Assembly (NCBI RefSeq): GCF_017742235.1
Contig: NZ_JAGHKQ010000001.1
Span: forward strand, 682,001 to 746,000
Reading direction: 5' to 3'
DNA from: Bacillus sp. 165
GTDB lineage: Bacteria > Bacillota > Bacilli > Bacillales > Bacillaceae_G
Length of the DNA: 64,000 bases
The notes under the pieces are model-generated. The model had not been told where the DNA came from. It worked only from the letters and a program-made list of their open reading frames with translations, and did not search any database. Each line of letters begins with the position of its first letter. Within the stretch, counting starts at the first letter, position 1. The translations under genes were made by a program, and so were the position numbers. This document shows, piece by piece, positions 51,965-61,781 of the stretch.

Positions 51965-52138
51965 TTAAAATGGAGGGTGATTATCGTATCTCCTAGTCTC
52001 TAATCTCTTAGTTTTTTCATTTATTTCTTGATTGGTTGACCGATTAGGCAAGATACTTTTATATTTCTTGTGTATCCAAAAACATACTACCATGTGTATA
52101 ATACAGATTCCCCAGAAAATATATCCAAAAATAGTCAT
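51965..52138 (-). CDS. Small membrane protein, 57 aa, possibly shortened by a stop
   Basis: Start at ATG 52138 (MTIFGYIFWGICIIHMVV) behind GAGGGG; one membrane segment (about 3-22) and a charged tail. No family recognised. After the TAA stop the same frame stays open for another 28 codons, to 51881, with protein-like composition (GKVKEETSQYSAFAGKVKIQ), then a terminator. This suggests a longer ancestral protein cut by a nonsense change, though it may be chance. Confidence 0.45.
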   Translation of the reverse strand: MTIFGYIFWGICIIHMVVCFWIHKKYKSILPNRSTNQEINEKTKRLETRRYDNHPPF

Positions 52139-52372
52139 ATAATTCCCCCTCGGCTTCATTATATGTGCTATTTACTCAACATAATGCATGTTAAAGGACT
52201 GTATTTTGGAGGATATGAGTGTACGTTTCACATTCAATCAAATACGGCTGAATATAATATGAACATGTCATCAACAGCATAAGAACAGACCTATGCACTA
52301 AAGTAGCATTTTTCATACCTATTCTTAGCTATCAATGTCTCCTAGTCTCACTTCAAACTCTTTAAGGTATAG

Positions 52373-53608
52373 CTAAAATTGAACCCCTTGATTTGTAAGA
52401 ATATCATCGGCGATAATTGCAATGCCGTTCACCTTCGTCCCTGATTTTACTCTAGGTTGAATAGATGGATTTAACGGATAGGATTTATTTGTATACTTCA
52501 TCTTTGCATAAAAAGGCTTGATTCCCCCTCCTGAAACATACATGATTATATCGTGAAATCCATTTGTTTTATGATCACTAATAATAATGGGATTACGAAC
52601 AAGCGTAAATTCCGAGATCAATTGATAATCTTCACCAACCGTTTTAAAAATAGCTGCACTGCATCCGCCAGTCCCGCAAACTAAAGGTCCCACAAGATAC
52701 ACAAAAACTTCAGGCGCACCATCTCCATCAAGGTCAATCCGATTATAATAATACCGTATCTTATCGACCCCTTTCTGTAATCCATACATCTTGGCAAAAG
52801 CCTTCTCCAGTTGTACATCTTTAACTGTTTCTGAGTACATCTTTTGAACATTCGAGAGATCTATATTATATCTACCCGTTCCCAACAGATTTCCTCTATG
52901 CAGCTCTTCATCTGCCACTGCTGGAGACTGCTTGCTTGGAACGAACGGATTTCCATCCCAATGAAGAACAGTTTCAAGAAATCTAAAACCATTATCAGGA
53001 AAGTGAGCAATCATGCTTTTCAAGATAGGCTCGTAATCATCCTTTACCTTTTTCAAATAATAAGGATAGGCATCTTTAGCGAAATCTAACCCACCACAAC
53101 TCCATCGATACACATCGATCCTAAACCCTTTTTCTCTATCATGTACCCATAAAGCAATTTCACCTATACCGTCTCTTCCATGTACACCTGGCATATCTTC
53201 AATTTCCAGTCTGCTGAAATGAATTCCCCTAGGAAGAATATGTTGAAATCCATTTGAAGTCCACTGCAAAATATCTAACTCTGAGCAAATCCCATCAATC
53301 TGCCATCCAATAATCAAGCTATTCATTTTTCGATTCATAATAGGCGCTGCCAATAAATCTGTAATGCTGTAGCCGTTTCCTTTCATATTGGCAATAGGAT
53401 ACCATGTGTTATAATGCTTTTTTAAAATCATTACATACAGTTCGCCTTGATATCTATATACAACCACTAATTCCACAGTATTATCCCCGTCTAAGTCTGC
53501 CGATAATACTGCGGGGGCATAGTTCGCCTTTGGCAATTCTATAAGCTCTGCCATAGGTGGCAGCCAGCTTTTGAGAATAGCAAGATCGTACATTCCTATT
53601 TGTTTCAT
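52373..53608 (-). CDS. FG-GAP/VCBS-like repeat protein, function unknown
   Basis: 411 residues without a signal peptide. Repeated DxDGD-type calcium-loop motifs in a beta-rich context (SADLDGDNTVELVVVYRY near 35; DLDGDGAPEVFVYLVG near 290) suggest a beta-propeller of the FG-GAP/VCBS kind. A Cys-rich stretch VCGTGGCSAAIFK follows. Strong GGGAGG SD. Usually such repeats are extracellular, so the absence of a secretion signal is odd. No partner genes nearby. Confidence 0.65.
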   Translation of the reverse strand: MKQIGMYDLAILKSWLPPMAELIELPKANYAPAVLSADLDGDNTVELVVVYRYQGELYVMILKKHYNTWYPIANMKGNGYSITDLLAAPIMNRKMNSLIIGWQIDGICSELDILQWTSNGFQHILPRGIHFSRLEIEDMPGVHGRDGIGEIALWVHDREKGFRIDVYRWSCGGLDFAKDAYPYYLKKVKDDYEPILKSMIAHFPDNGFRFLETVLHWDGNPFVPSKQSPAVADEELHRGNLLGTGRYNIDLSNVQKMYSETVKDVQLEKAFAKMYGLQKGVDKIRYYYNRIDLDGDGAPEVFVYLVGPLVCGTGGCSAAIFKTVGEDYQLISEFTLVRNPIIISDHKTNGFHDIIMYVSGGGIKPFYAKMKYTNKSYPLNPSIQPRVKSGTKVNGIAIIADDILTNQGVQF

Positions 53609-53962
53609 AAAAACCTCCCTGGTTTTTATTTTTCAACACAGTATATGCAGACCAATTCTTTACATGCGCTAATAACTCCATACTGTTTCAATTCAAGAGG
53701 GATTCAGAAAACTTGATGATTGAAACAAAGTATTCCTATCCTATCTAAAAGTACAACCATATCCTTACTTTAAGCCCACTTTTTGTTCATATTCAGTTCA
53801 TAAACATACTTTATTCTTTAAATCAAAGTTAGAACTGAAGGGAGACGAAACAAAAGGAATCAATTATTCAATCAGACAAATTTATGAAATAATATATCTA
53901 CATCGGTATAATCGTTAATTCAATTTTTCAACCCACACTTTAACGAAAAGGAGGGATAATTC
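53609..53962. other. Intergenic region before the OmpR-type regulator
   Basis: About 350 AT-rich bases between divergent genes; promoters expected, no other feature recognised. Confidence 0.45.
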
Positions 53963-54643
53963 GTGGCAAATATATTAATTGTAGATGACGATTCACATAT
54001 TCGAGAACTGATTCGTGTCTTTCTTTCACAAGAAGGGCTCTCAATAGTTGAAGCAGTTGATGGGAAAGACGCCTTAGCTGCACTAGAGTTAAAAAAAATC
54101 GATTTAATCATTCTAGATATTATGATGCCGAATATGGATGGATGGACATTTTGTCGTGAGGTACGAACGTATTATTCAGATACGCTCCCAATTTTAATGT
54201 TGACTGCAAAAGGTGAAACAAGCCAAAAGGTGAAAGGCTTTGATCTTGGAACAGATGATTATATGGTGAAGCCATTTGCTGCTGCTGAATTAGTAGCTCG
54301 CGTTAAGGCGCTGCTCAAACGTGCTCAAATTTCGTTTTCTAATAAAATCGAAATTAGACATGTAGTGATTGATCGAGCCTCTTACAAAGTTTTGGACGGG
54401 CATAACGATATAACCTTACCGCTCAAAGAATTTGAACTCTTGTTCAAACTTGCCACAAATCAAGGCAAAACTTTTTCAAGAGAACAGCTCATTGAGACTA
54501 TTTGGGGGTTTGATTACGAAGGTGACGAACGAACAGTCGATGTCCACATTAAGCGATTACGTCAGCGTTTTTCAAATCCAACATGCCCGTTTAAAATTAC
54601 AACCATCCGCGGTCTCGGCTACCGTCTAGAGGTGATAAAATGA
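53963..54643 (+). CDS. OmpR/PhoB-family response regulator
   Basis: 226 residues: receiver (1-120) with phosphorylatable Asp52 (IILDIMMPNMDGW) and Lys in the DYMVKPF motif, then a winged-helix DNA-binding domain (about 128-225) ending RGLGYRLEV. Its stop overlaps the start of the kinase gene as ATGA. GTG-type start at 53963 behind GGAGG. No regulated gene is obvious nearby. Confidence 0.93.
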   Translation: MANILIVDDDSHIRELIRVFLSQEGLSIVEAVDGKDALAALELKKIDLIILDIMMPNMDGWTFCREVRTYYSDTLPILMLTAKGETSQKVKGFDLGTDDYMVKPFAAAELVARVKALLKRAQISFSNKIEIRHVVIDRASYKVLDGHNDITLPLKEFELLFKLATNQGKTFSREQLIETIWGFDYEGDERTVDVHIKRLRQRFSNPTCPFKITTIRGLGYRLEVIK

Positions 54644-55701
54644 AGCTACCCGAAAGAATGGAACAGACTGTATGGACTATAACAATGATCCTTACCTTAT
54701 TCTGTAGCTGGTCTGTAGTGTATTTTTTAACAACATGGTTCTACACTGTGATTGATCAAAGTCCGCACGCCTATGTCCGACAGCTTATCAATTTTTCATT
54801 AGGAATTCTCCTATTTGCTTTAATGACGTTTACCTTTTTAAAACGAGGACGTATGGAACATAGATTTATCCTTCCTATTATCGATGCTATGAAAATGATG
54901 GCTGCGGGTAATTTTAATATCGATCTATCTTATTACAATCAACGCATCCATTCGCCCAATCATCCGTATTATAGTATTATCCAAAGTATCGAGCATACAG
55001 CAAAGCAGCTTGGTGAAATGGAACAAATGCGTCAGGAATTTATCTCAAATGTATCACATGAAATCCAGTCACCACTAACATCAATTGCTGGATTCGCCCA
55101 TGTCTTAAAGAATGATCAGCTTACCCCTAATGAACGCGCTCATTATCTCAATATTATTGAAACAGAATGCATGCGTCTTTCAAAATTAAGCGAAAACCTG
55201 CTTAAGCTGACGTCCCTAGAATCAGAGCATCCGCCCTTTGAACGAAAAAGTTATCGCTTAGATCATCAGCTCCGTCGCGTCATCTTGGCAAATGAGCCGC
55301 AATGGCTTGAAAAGAATATTGAAATGGATGTTGCTCTTAAGAGCTTAACCATTGACGCTGACGAAGAGCTAATGGATCAGGTTTGGACTAATTTAATTCA
55401 CAACAACATTAAATTCACACCTAAAAATGGAACCATTTCAGTTGAAGTGTTTGAACTAGATCTAGATCATGTATCCATAATAATCACCGATACAGGGATT
55501 GGTATGGACAAAGAAACACAAATGCATATATTTGAGCGTTTTTACAAAGGCGATAAATCTCGGAACCGCACCTTTGGAGGCAGTGGTCTCGGTCTTTCGA
55601 TTGTAAAAAAAATTATTGAACTCCATCAAGGCAAGATTGAAGTCCATAGTGAACTTGGACAAGGGACAGAGATGACCATAACATTACCTAAAAGATGGTG
55701 A
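54640..55701 (+). CDS. Membrane sensor histidine kinase with a minimal sensor
   Basis: 353 residues. Two membrane segments (about 11-36 and 48-67) are joined by only a dozen residues, so there is no extracellular sensor domain: an intramembrane-sensing type. Then a HAMP-like linker, phosphoacceptor His140 (SNVSHEIQSPLTS), and ATP-binding boxes NNIKFTPKNG, DTGIGMDKE and GSGLGLSIVKK. The short sensor is the pattern of kinases that respond to cell-envelope stress via partner transporters, but none is adjacent. Confidence 0.92.
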   Translation: MKLPERMEQTVWTITMILTLFCSWSVVYFLTTWFYTVIDQSPHAYVRQLINFSLGILLFALMTFTFLKRGRMEHRFILPIIDAMKMMAAGNFNIDLSYYNQRIHSPNHPYYSIIQSIEHTAKQLGEMEQMRQEFISNVSHEIQSPLTSIAGFAHVLKNDQLTPNERAHYLNIIETECMRLSKLSENLLKLTSLESEHPPFERKSYRLDHQLRRVILANEPQWLEKNIEMDVALKSLTIDADEELMDQVWTNLIHNNIKFTPKNGTISVEVFELDLDHVSIIITDTGIGMDKETQMHIFERFYKGDKSRNRTFGGSGLGLSIVKKIIELHQGKIEVHSELGQGTEMTITLPKRW

Positions 55702-55739
55702 AAGAACTACTATCAAAAGTAGTTCTTTCACCATCTTTT
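55690..55739 (+). terminator. Terminator of the OmpR-type two-component operon
   Basis: Perfect 22-bp stem (55690-55711 with 55718-55739, 6-base loop) that includes the last codons and stop of the kinase gene and ends in TTTT. Confidence 0.85.
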
Positions 55740-55877
55740 ACTTCTGCTTAGAGGCTCACTTGATTTTTGATAGACTTTTTCCCTTAGAGAGTTTGGCTTT
55801 TTCATCATATGAGCAGCTTCTTTCGTTGTAAAAAGCGAATCGCTTTAGGTTGAAAATTTCTAAAATAAACAAAAATA

Positions 55878-55915
55878 GCTCGAATAAAAGAGTATGACAA
55901 CTCTTTTATTCGAGC
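55878..55915 (-). terminator. Terminator of the threonine-degradation operon
   Basis: Perfect 16-bp stem (55878-55893 with 55900-55915) followed on the minus strand by TATTTTTG. Confidence 0.85.
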
Positions 55916-55929
55916 AGTAGGCTTATTTC

Positions 55930-56886
55930 TTAGACAAGGATAAGAGATTTTGCTTCTATCTTTACTAGCATATCCTTCGTCATTTTCTCTAAATCATATT
56001 CTGTCTTAAATCCCCATTCTTCTTTTGCACAAGTGGAATCTATTGAATTCGGCCAACTGTCGGCAATAGATTGTCTTACAGGGTCAACAGCATAATCCAT
56101 AACAAATTCCGGAATATGCTTTTTGATTTCAGCTGCAATTTGCTCTGGCTCAAAGCTCATAGCGGACACGTTGAAAGAATTTCGGTGTTTTAATTTTGAA
56201 GCATCTGCCTCCATCAATGCAATAATAGCATTTAAAGCATCAGGCATATACATCATGTCCATATACGTCCCCTCAGCAATGTATGAAGTATATCGTTTGT
56301 TTTTAACTGCTTCATAGTAAATTTCAACTGCGTAGTCAGTCGTTCCCCCACCTGGAGGCGTAGCATACGATATCAGTCCTGGGAATCGAAGACCTCTCGT
56401 ATCTAGTCCAAATTTATGATAGTAATAATCACATAATAACTCTCCGGATACTTTATTCACTCCATACATCGTCGTCGGCCGTTGAATGACATCTTGCGGA
56501 GTGGAATCTTTAGGAGTAGTCGGTCCAAACACTCCTATGGAACTAGGTGTGAAAAATTGGCAATTAAGTTCTCGTGCTGTTTCCAAAGCATTCACCAATC
56601 CACCCATGTTTAAATTCCATGCTAAAAGAGGATTCTTTTCAGCTGTTGCTGACAATAAAGCAGCTAAATGAATAACCGTATCCACTTCATATTTTTTTGC
56701 AATGTCAAACATCAGATTTGCATCTGTTACATCTAAAATCTCAAACGGACCTGACTGGGCAACATCGCTTTCCGTTTTGCGAATATCTGTCGCAATAATA
56801 TTGTCAAATCCGTAAATCTCTCTCATTTTCATTGTCAGTTCTGAACCAATTTGACCTAAGGCTCCCGTTACTAAAACCTTTTTCAT
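55930..56886 (-). CDS. L-threonine 3-dehydrogenase, SDR (epimerase-like) type
   Basis: 318 residues. NAD-binding [12 protein letters not shown] at the N-terminus and the SDR catalytic pair Tyr141/Lys145 (MYGVNK). The [22 protein letters not shown] and [19 protein letters not shown] patterns are those of the extended-SDR threonine dehydrogenases, unrelated to the zinc enzyme Tdh of E. coli. Oxidises L-threonine to 2-amino-3-ketobutyrate. It lies 41 bases downstream of kbl, completing the threonine-to-glycine route. Confidence 0.92.
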   Translation of the reverse strand: MKKVLVTGALGQIGSELTMKMREIYGFDNIIATDIRKTESDVAQSGPFEILDVTDANLMFDIAKKYEVDTVIHLAALLSATAEKNPLLAWNLNMGGLVNALETARELNCQFFTPSSIGVFGPTTPKDSTPQDVIQRPTTMYGVNKVSGELLCDYYYHKFGLDTRGLRFPGLISYATPPGGGTTDYAVEIYYEAVKNKRYTSYIAEGTYMDMMYMPDALNAIIALMEADASKLKHRNSFNVSAMSFEPEQIAAEIKKHIPEFVMDYAVDPVRQSIADSWPNSIDSTCAKEEWGFKTEYDLEKMTKDMLVKIEAKSLILV

Positions 56887-56927
56887 TAAAAACTCCTCCT
56901 TGTTTCACTCTGAAGTAAGCAATCCCC

Positions 56928-58118
56928 TTAAATAATGGACATCTCTTTTCCTACTTTTTCATAAATAGCTAACGCACGGTCTAGCATCTCTTTTGTATGA
57001 GCAGCTGTCGGCATATTTCTCACTCTTCCTGTTCCCTTTGGAACGGTCGGAAAGACGATGGATTTAGCATAAACGCCCTCCTCGATCAGCCTCTTACTGA
57101 ATTGCTGCGTTTTCGCTTCATCTCCTATAATACAAGGCGTGATTGGTGTTTCGCTCTCTCCGATATCAAACCCTAATTCTTTTAAGCCTTTTTTCAAGTA
57201 ATCGCCGTTTTCCCACAGCTTATTTTGAAGCTCTGAGCTATTCATCAAAATATCAATGGCTTCTATACAAGCTGCAGCTGCGCCCGGTGTGACAGCCGTT
57301 GAAAATAAAAATGGGCGGCTTCTCACTTTTAACCAATCAATTAAATTTTTCTTTCCGGCCACATAGCCGCCTACAACACCAATAGCTTTGGATAATGTTC
57401 CAATTTGAAAATCCACTTTATCCGATAATCCAAAATGTTTTACCGTTCCTGCACCATTTCCTAACACACCTGATCCATGCGCGTCATCAACATACGTAAT
57501 TAAATCGAACTCTTCTGCAATCTCTACAATTTCAGGAAGTTTGGCAATATCTCCATCCATTGAAAACACTCCATCAGTAATAACCATGATTTTGTTGTAC
57601 AATCCGGACTCTTTCGCCTGTTGTGCTTTTGCACGTAAATCTTCCATATCAGAATGGTTATAGCGAATAATTTTTGCTTTAGATAATCGGCAGCCATCAA
57701 TAATCGAGGCATGATTCAGTTCATCTGAAAGAATAGCGTCGTTCTTATCCATTACTGCGGAAATCGCCGCCATATTACAGTTAAAGCCTGATTGATAAGA
57801 AATAGCTGCTTCTGTATGCTTGAATTCAGCAAGCCTTTTTTCTAACTCGACATGAATATCTAACGTTCCGTTAATAGTACGAACCGCCCCGGAGCCAACA
57901 CCATATTTTTCTGTTGCTTCTACGCAAGCCTCTACTAATCGTTGATCTGTTGCTAAACCTAAATAGTTATTGGATGATAAATTAATTAGCTCTCTGCCAG
58001 CAATGGTGATCATCGGACCATTTGCGCCTTCTAACGGATCAATAACATTGTACAACCCTTTTTCTGTTAAATCTTCTAAATTCTCTTTCAAAAATTGCTC
58101 TAATGTTTTACTTGACAT
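56928..58118 (-). CDS. kbl: 2-amino-3-ketobutyrate CoA ligase (glycine C-acetyltransferase)
   Basis: 396 residues, PLP fold type I, alpha-oxoamine synthase family. Schiff-base Lys244 ([18 protein letters not shown]), the [12 protein letters not shown] and DDAHGSG motifs, and family start [10 protein letters not shown]. Splits 2-amino-3-ketobutyrate with CoA into glycine and acetyl-CoA. First gene of a two-gene operon with the SDR threonine dehydrogenase, which makes its unstable substrate. Confidence 0.95.
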   Translation of the reverse strand: MSSKTLEQFLKENLEDLTEKGLYNVIDPLEGANGPMITIAGRELINLSSNNYLGLATDQRLVEACVEATEKYGVGSGAVRTINGTLDIHVELEKRLAEFKHTEAAISYQSGFNCNMAAISAVMDKNDAILSDELNHASIIDGCRLSKAKIIRYNHSDMEDLRAKAQQAKESGLYNKIMVITDGVFSMDGDIAKLPEIVEIAEEFDLITYVDDAHGSGVLGNGAGTVKHFGLSDKVDFQIGTLSKAIGVVGGYVAGKKNLIDWLKVRSRPFLFSTAVTPGAAAACIEAIDILMNSSELQNKLWENGDYLKKGLKELGFDIGESETPITPCIIGDEAKTQQFSKRLIEEGVYAKSIVFPTVPKGTGRVRNMPTAAHTKEMLDRALAIYEKVGKEMSII

Positions 58119-58783
58119 TTCATATCCCCCTCATTGATGACCAGAAAAAATTCAGAATTTCCCAAATGATTTACCCTTGTTTTTAAACATCACTTTTCAG
58201 AATAATGAATGGTTCCAGTGCAAAAGATTCAGACGTCCAAAACACTGCGAATGTTAAGCGCTTTACAAAAACTTTTCATTGGAATAAAAGATTAAATATC
58301 GATTTTTTATCGTATAGAAACCTAAGTGTTCCGTATTTATCTTATATTTTTGTTCATACTTTGACAACATTCGAGATTTAAACCAGTGTCGAAAATTTTA
58401 TCACTACTTAAATTTATATCATGTAAATATTAATTACAAGATGTGAGTTCGTGGAAAAAACCTTGATAACACAAGTTGCAGAGTAGGTTTGCCATATATT
58501 GAAGCTAGATCGGGGCTTTACAGCGTATCACCTTGAAATAGTAAGACTCATCTTAGACTGAGAATGTTCCATTTGAATACTATTGCTTTTTCATACTAAT
58601 CAAACATCTTTGTAATATATCCAAGTGGTATAGATTAATTACAAAGGGTTGAATCAGAAACGATTCCCTTCATGCCCTATGTACTATACTTTTTGGTTAT
58701 CTATCTAAATTTTTTCTATGCTGTCGACAAAAATCTTTTCGTAAGAGAGTGAATTACGCCCGTTATCCGGAAACAGCACAGCC
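58119..58783. other. Intergenic region upstream of kbl
   Basis: About 665 bases. It contains the kbl promoter and an AAGCGCTT palindrome at 58256-58263 whose spacing does not fit a cre site. The right end (about 58750-58783) shows the tail of the spoVR relic in another frame. No other gene seen. Confidence 0.5.
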
Positions 58784-59215
58784 TTATTCTCCAGCACCGT
58801 TGACCCCCATTCTCACAAGCTGATCGCGAACTTGTTCCCACCCTTTGTCAACAGTTTTGCAGTCCTTGTCTTGCTTTTGGAAGAGGTACATATCTTCCCG
58901 CATAACAAGATCCTTATGTAAGTAGTTCCGCAGAAACGAGCTATCCGATTCCATTTCACGTACCTCGAATATCTTTTCCCTACCGGCTCCCGAATCTACA
59001 CCGCTTCGGTTCATTTCTTCGATCGGGTTGTTGTAACGTTCTTCGATGGCTTCAAACATTTTCAAGCCGAGATAATATGGATTAATGCTTGTGCGGAACA
59101 TCTGGACAACGCCTACGTTCAGCTTGACGAACTCGATGGCTTCATCTGAGGTGAAGTCCATTTCACAGAGTATACGCTGGTGCCAATAACTGGCCGAGCC
59201 TTCATTCTTCCAAAG
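58755..59215 (-). pseudogene. Rearranged fragment of a second spoVR
   Basis: A readable stretch of 125 codons (58784-59161) plus about 18 upstream codons matches the middle of the resident SpoVR ([36 protein letters not shown]). After VNG the sequence jumps over roughly 60 codons to the part encoding ENKAVLF, in a shifted frame, so there is an internal deletion. The N-terminal portion is missing. Many codons differ from the resident gene and the GC content is higher (about 50% in a hand-counted line against about 42%), so this is a divergent second copy rather than a recent duplicate. Confidence 0.85.
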
Positions 59216-59311
59216 TGCTTCTCAACACATATAGGAAAAAACCATAAACCTGACTGACAATCTCCATACACCATGGATCAAGCAAAGCTAAATCAATCGT
59301 ATATAACATAC

Positions 59312-59346
59312 AAACGCCCTCTTCCAAGTAATGGAGAGGGCGTTCA
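59312..59346 (-). terminator. Terminator of the VTC-DUF4956-CotH operon
   Basis: 10-bp GC-rich stem (59314-59323 with 59336-59345) about 100 bases after the cotH-like stop, followed by TTTGT on the minus strand. Confidence 0.7.
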
Positions 59347-59449
59347 TTTAATCCTCTGAACTGAATCTTTTCATTTCTACTGAATAAACCAAAATTCGGA
59401 CCTGCTGTGCGCTCAGAAGACTATGAAGAGCATCCATTTAAAGTTATGT

Positions 59450-61063
59450 TTATCTTCTCGGCTGTCCGACTTGCTCCTGACCTCTCGGAACGCCTGGAAC
59501 GCCGCCCATGCCCCCTCGACCTGGTCCATTCTCACCCAGCTTCGAGAGCTCAACGGAGGACGCGTCAATGAGACTGTCAGGTTTCGCCTGCTGACCTTCG
59601 ATCGTCGATGGAATGTCGCCGTCCAGCTGACCTCGAATGCTGTCGGCTCTCAGCGTTCCAAGCTTAATCAGTTCTTTCACCGCTTCCTCATACTTCTCGT
59701 ACGTGTTAAACGCGCTTGGATCTTGCTTCACATGTTCTGCAATCAAGGCGTTCACGCTTTGCACCTTCTGTTCGAACTTCCCCTCCGCGAAGTAACCGTC
59801 CACGATCTCCTGCAGGTACTTATGATACTTCTCCTTGTATGTTTCAATCTCTAGAAGCTTGCCCAGAATCGGACGCTCCTCCAGTGTAATACCGGAAACT
59901 GGAGTATCAATAGCAAGATTAACGACGTCCGATGCATCGCCTGCTTGGAAGCCGCCGAATGCCATATTGTAATCCCATGGTAGCATGCTGATCTTCCCAC
60001 CGCTCTCATAGAGATAATAGTTATGAGCCATGTTGGACGTGTAGCTATCCATGTTGACTACCACCGTATGGGCGGCAAAATAACGCAAAACTACGTCCAC
60101 GTCCACATAGCTTTCCAACTCCTCACCTTCATTCAAATGCTTCAGCGCTTCGATAACACGCTGATGATCCTCTTCCGTTGTTTTCGTCTCGGCATTATCA
60201 AAAATGCCTGAATAGCTTTCCAGCTTATCATCGGTATAAACAAGCGATACGCCGTTACCTCCGCCTTTCATTCCGCCGAAGCCGCCTTCAGGCATTTTCA
60301 TACTGTCTTCCATTCCAGGCCGCTTACCTTCAGGCATTTCCATACCGTCTTCCATTCCAGGCCGCTTACCTTCAGGCATTTCCATACCGTCTTCCATTCC
60401 AGGCCGCTTACCTTCAGGTATTCCCATGCCACCGTCGTCATTATTCGGCTTGTACAGTTCACCCTCATCGCCCTTGATACGGGCTAGATACCCGCTGTCA
60501 ATATCCTCGACGGCCAGATAGAAGCCCCAGGCTTCCCCGTTCACTCGAATGTCAGCGAAAGCGTACAAAGGTGCATCCACACCGATATAGCTCATAATGT
60601 CATAGCTCAAATATTCTTTCATATAGCTGTTATCCGTAATCATGTTATTGATGACCAGCTTGTCGAGTCCCTTCCAGGTTTGGTCCTGAACGTATTCATC
60701 AAACTTGATCTTAAAGCTGTATCGATCCGTAGTATCTTCGTTAGCAACTTGTCTCAGGCTGGAATTTCCCTTTGCACGTATACCGACATTGGTGATCTTC
60801 GTTCCGTTAATCGTGATGTTCGCCGAGATGTATTGCTCCTCTGTCGCATTATTCAGCATCTCCTTCCAAGCTGCCTCGTCTGCCTCAATCGACATAGACA
60901 TAATCTCCATGCTGTCCATCTCCTCGGCATATTTCGCAGCGGCAGCCGTATTCGCTACCTTCATACTTCCCACGTTCTCCTCCTTGGTGCATGCCGATAC
61001 CAACAGCACCGTGGACAAAGCTAAGGTACCCATATATTGTCTCACGCTAATCGTCTTCATCAC
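59450..61063 (-). CDS. CotH-family secreted protein kinase, lipoprotein
   Basis: 537 residues. Lipobox LLVSAC with Cys25, then a CotH kinase domain with the typical NVGIRAKGNSSLR (about 93-105), KLVINNMITDNSYMKEYLSYD and the late acidic SMLPWDYNMAFGG. CotH kinases are atypical protein kinases best known for phosphorylating spore coat proteins; this one is anchored outside the membrane. In the middle (about residues 212-260) is a low-complexity insert with three near-identical 14-residue units, and the end is rich in Gly/Pro/Arg. Last gene of an operon with DUF4956 and VTC genes. Start GTG 61063 or ATG 61060. Confidence 0.9.
   Translation of the reverse strand: MMKTISVRQYMGTLALSTVLLVSACTKEENVGSMKVANTAAAAKYAEEMDSMEIMSMSIEADEAAWKEMLNNATEEQYISANITINGTKITNVGIRAKGNSSLRQVANEDTTDRYSFKIKFDEYVQDQTWKGLDKLVINNMITDNSYMKEYLSYDIMSYIGVDAPLYAFADIRVNGEAWGFYLAVEDIDSGYLARIKGDEGELYKPNNDDGGMGIPEGKRPGMEDGMEMPEGKRPGMEDGMEMPEGKRPGMEDSMKMPEGGFGGMKGGGNGVSLVYTDDKLESYSGIFDNAETKTTEEDHQRVIEALKHLNEGEELESYVDVDVVLRYFAAHTVVVNMDSYTSNMAHNYYLYESGGKISMLPWDYNMAFGGFQAGDASDVVNLAIDTPVSGITLEERPILGKLLEIETYKEKYHKYLQEIVDGYFAEGKFEQKVQSVNALIAEHVKQDPSAFNTYEKYEEAVKELIKLGTLRADSIRGQLDGDIPSTIEGQQAKPDSLIDASSVELSKLGENGPGRGGMGGVPGVPRGQEQVGQPRR
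60304..60429 (-). repeat. Three 42-bp tandem repeats inside the cotH-like gene
   Basis: Units begin at 60304, 60346 and 60388; the first two differ by a single base and the third has a few changes. Each encodes 14 residues of the type EGKRPGMEDGMEMP. In-frame copy number change would lengthen or shorten a flexible acidic linker. Confidence 0.9.
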
Positions 61064-61088
61064 CTATTATTCCCTCCCTATTAGGTAA

Positions 61089-61781
61089 TTAATAGTCTCC
61101 TTTACTCGATGGCACCATCGTAAGCGAAATATCGAGATTACCATTCCGTGTGCGGATTGCATCAAGCAATTCCTTCTGATTCGTGGAAGACCCAAAGGTA
61201 ACACTATAGACCAGTTCATACAAGCTTCCCAGCTCAGTCGTGCGCACACGCTTCAGCTCATACTCCACCCCGAACTGACTGAATACTTCCGCGAATGCCT
61301 CCTCGTACCCGAGACTCTCTGGAATGGTAACCTTCAATTGCTTCTGTTGTGATTTTCGTGCTCCGAAGTTAAACTTATTAAGGCCATACATAAGTGCACA
61401 TAAGATCACCGTGAAGAGTACCGCGTACCCGAACGCACCTACACCGCAGGCAAGACCAGCTGCCATGGTGAACAGGACATACGCGATATCCTTCGGGTCA
61501 CCAGGCGCACTTCGGAACCGGATAATGGAGAAAGCACCTGCCAAGCTGAAAGCTCGTGCAATGTTGCTCCCAATTAACAATATAATAATCGCTACGATAA
61601 CGGGCAGAATAACCATCGTTAACGTAAAATTCTGTGAATAGCCTATCGGATTCGTCTTCATATAAGTCAAGCTGATGATAATACCTAGTAGAATAGACAC
61701 CACTATCGTAGCGACAGCACTGCCGAAGGTCATCGTCGTATCAGCCGTTGTTGGGTTGAATAGGGATTGAAAATCAAACAT
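61089..61781 (-). CDS. DUF4956 membrane protein
   Basis: About 230 residues from ATG 61781 (a GTG three codons upstream is possible). Four hydrophobic segments (about 15-140) with the conserved loop FSIIRFRSAPGDPKDIAYV, then a soluble C-terminal domain of about 90 residues in a beta-alpha-beta pattern, the DUF4956 layout. Function not established. It overlaps the end of the VTC gene and precedes the cotH-like gene by 25 bases. From my knowledge of the families, the three are recurrent neighbours, which suggests a shared membrane-associated process. Confidence 0.85.
   Translation of the reverse strand: MFDFQSLFNPTTADTTMTFGSAVATIVVSILLGIIISLTYMKTNPIGYSQNFTLTMVILPVIVAIIILLIGSNIARAFSLAGAFSIIRFRSAPGDPKDIAYVLFTMAAGLACGVGAFGYAVLFTVILCALMYGLNKFNFGARKSQQKQLKVTIPESLGYEEAFAEVFSQFGVEYELKRVRTTELGSLYELVYSVTFGSSTNQKELLDAIRTRNGNLDISLTMVPSSKGDY

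Noticed and set aside
58252..58267. AAGCGCTT palindrome upstream of kbl as a CcpA cre site
   Set aside because: The half-sites are one base too far from the central CG on each side for the cre consensus.
60178..60477. Plus-strand frame with tandem peptide repeats opposite the cotH-like gene
   Set aside because: It is the antisense reading of the 42-bp repeats; no SD and the opposite strand carries a clear lipoprotein kinase.
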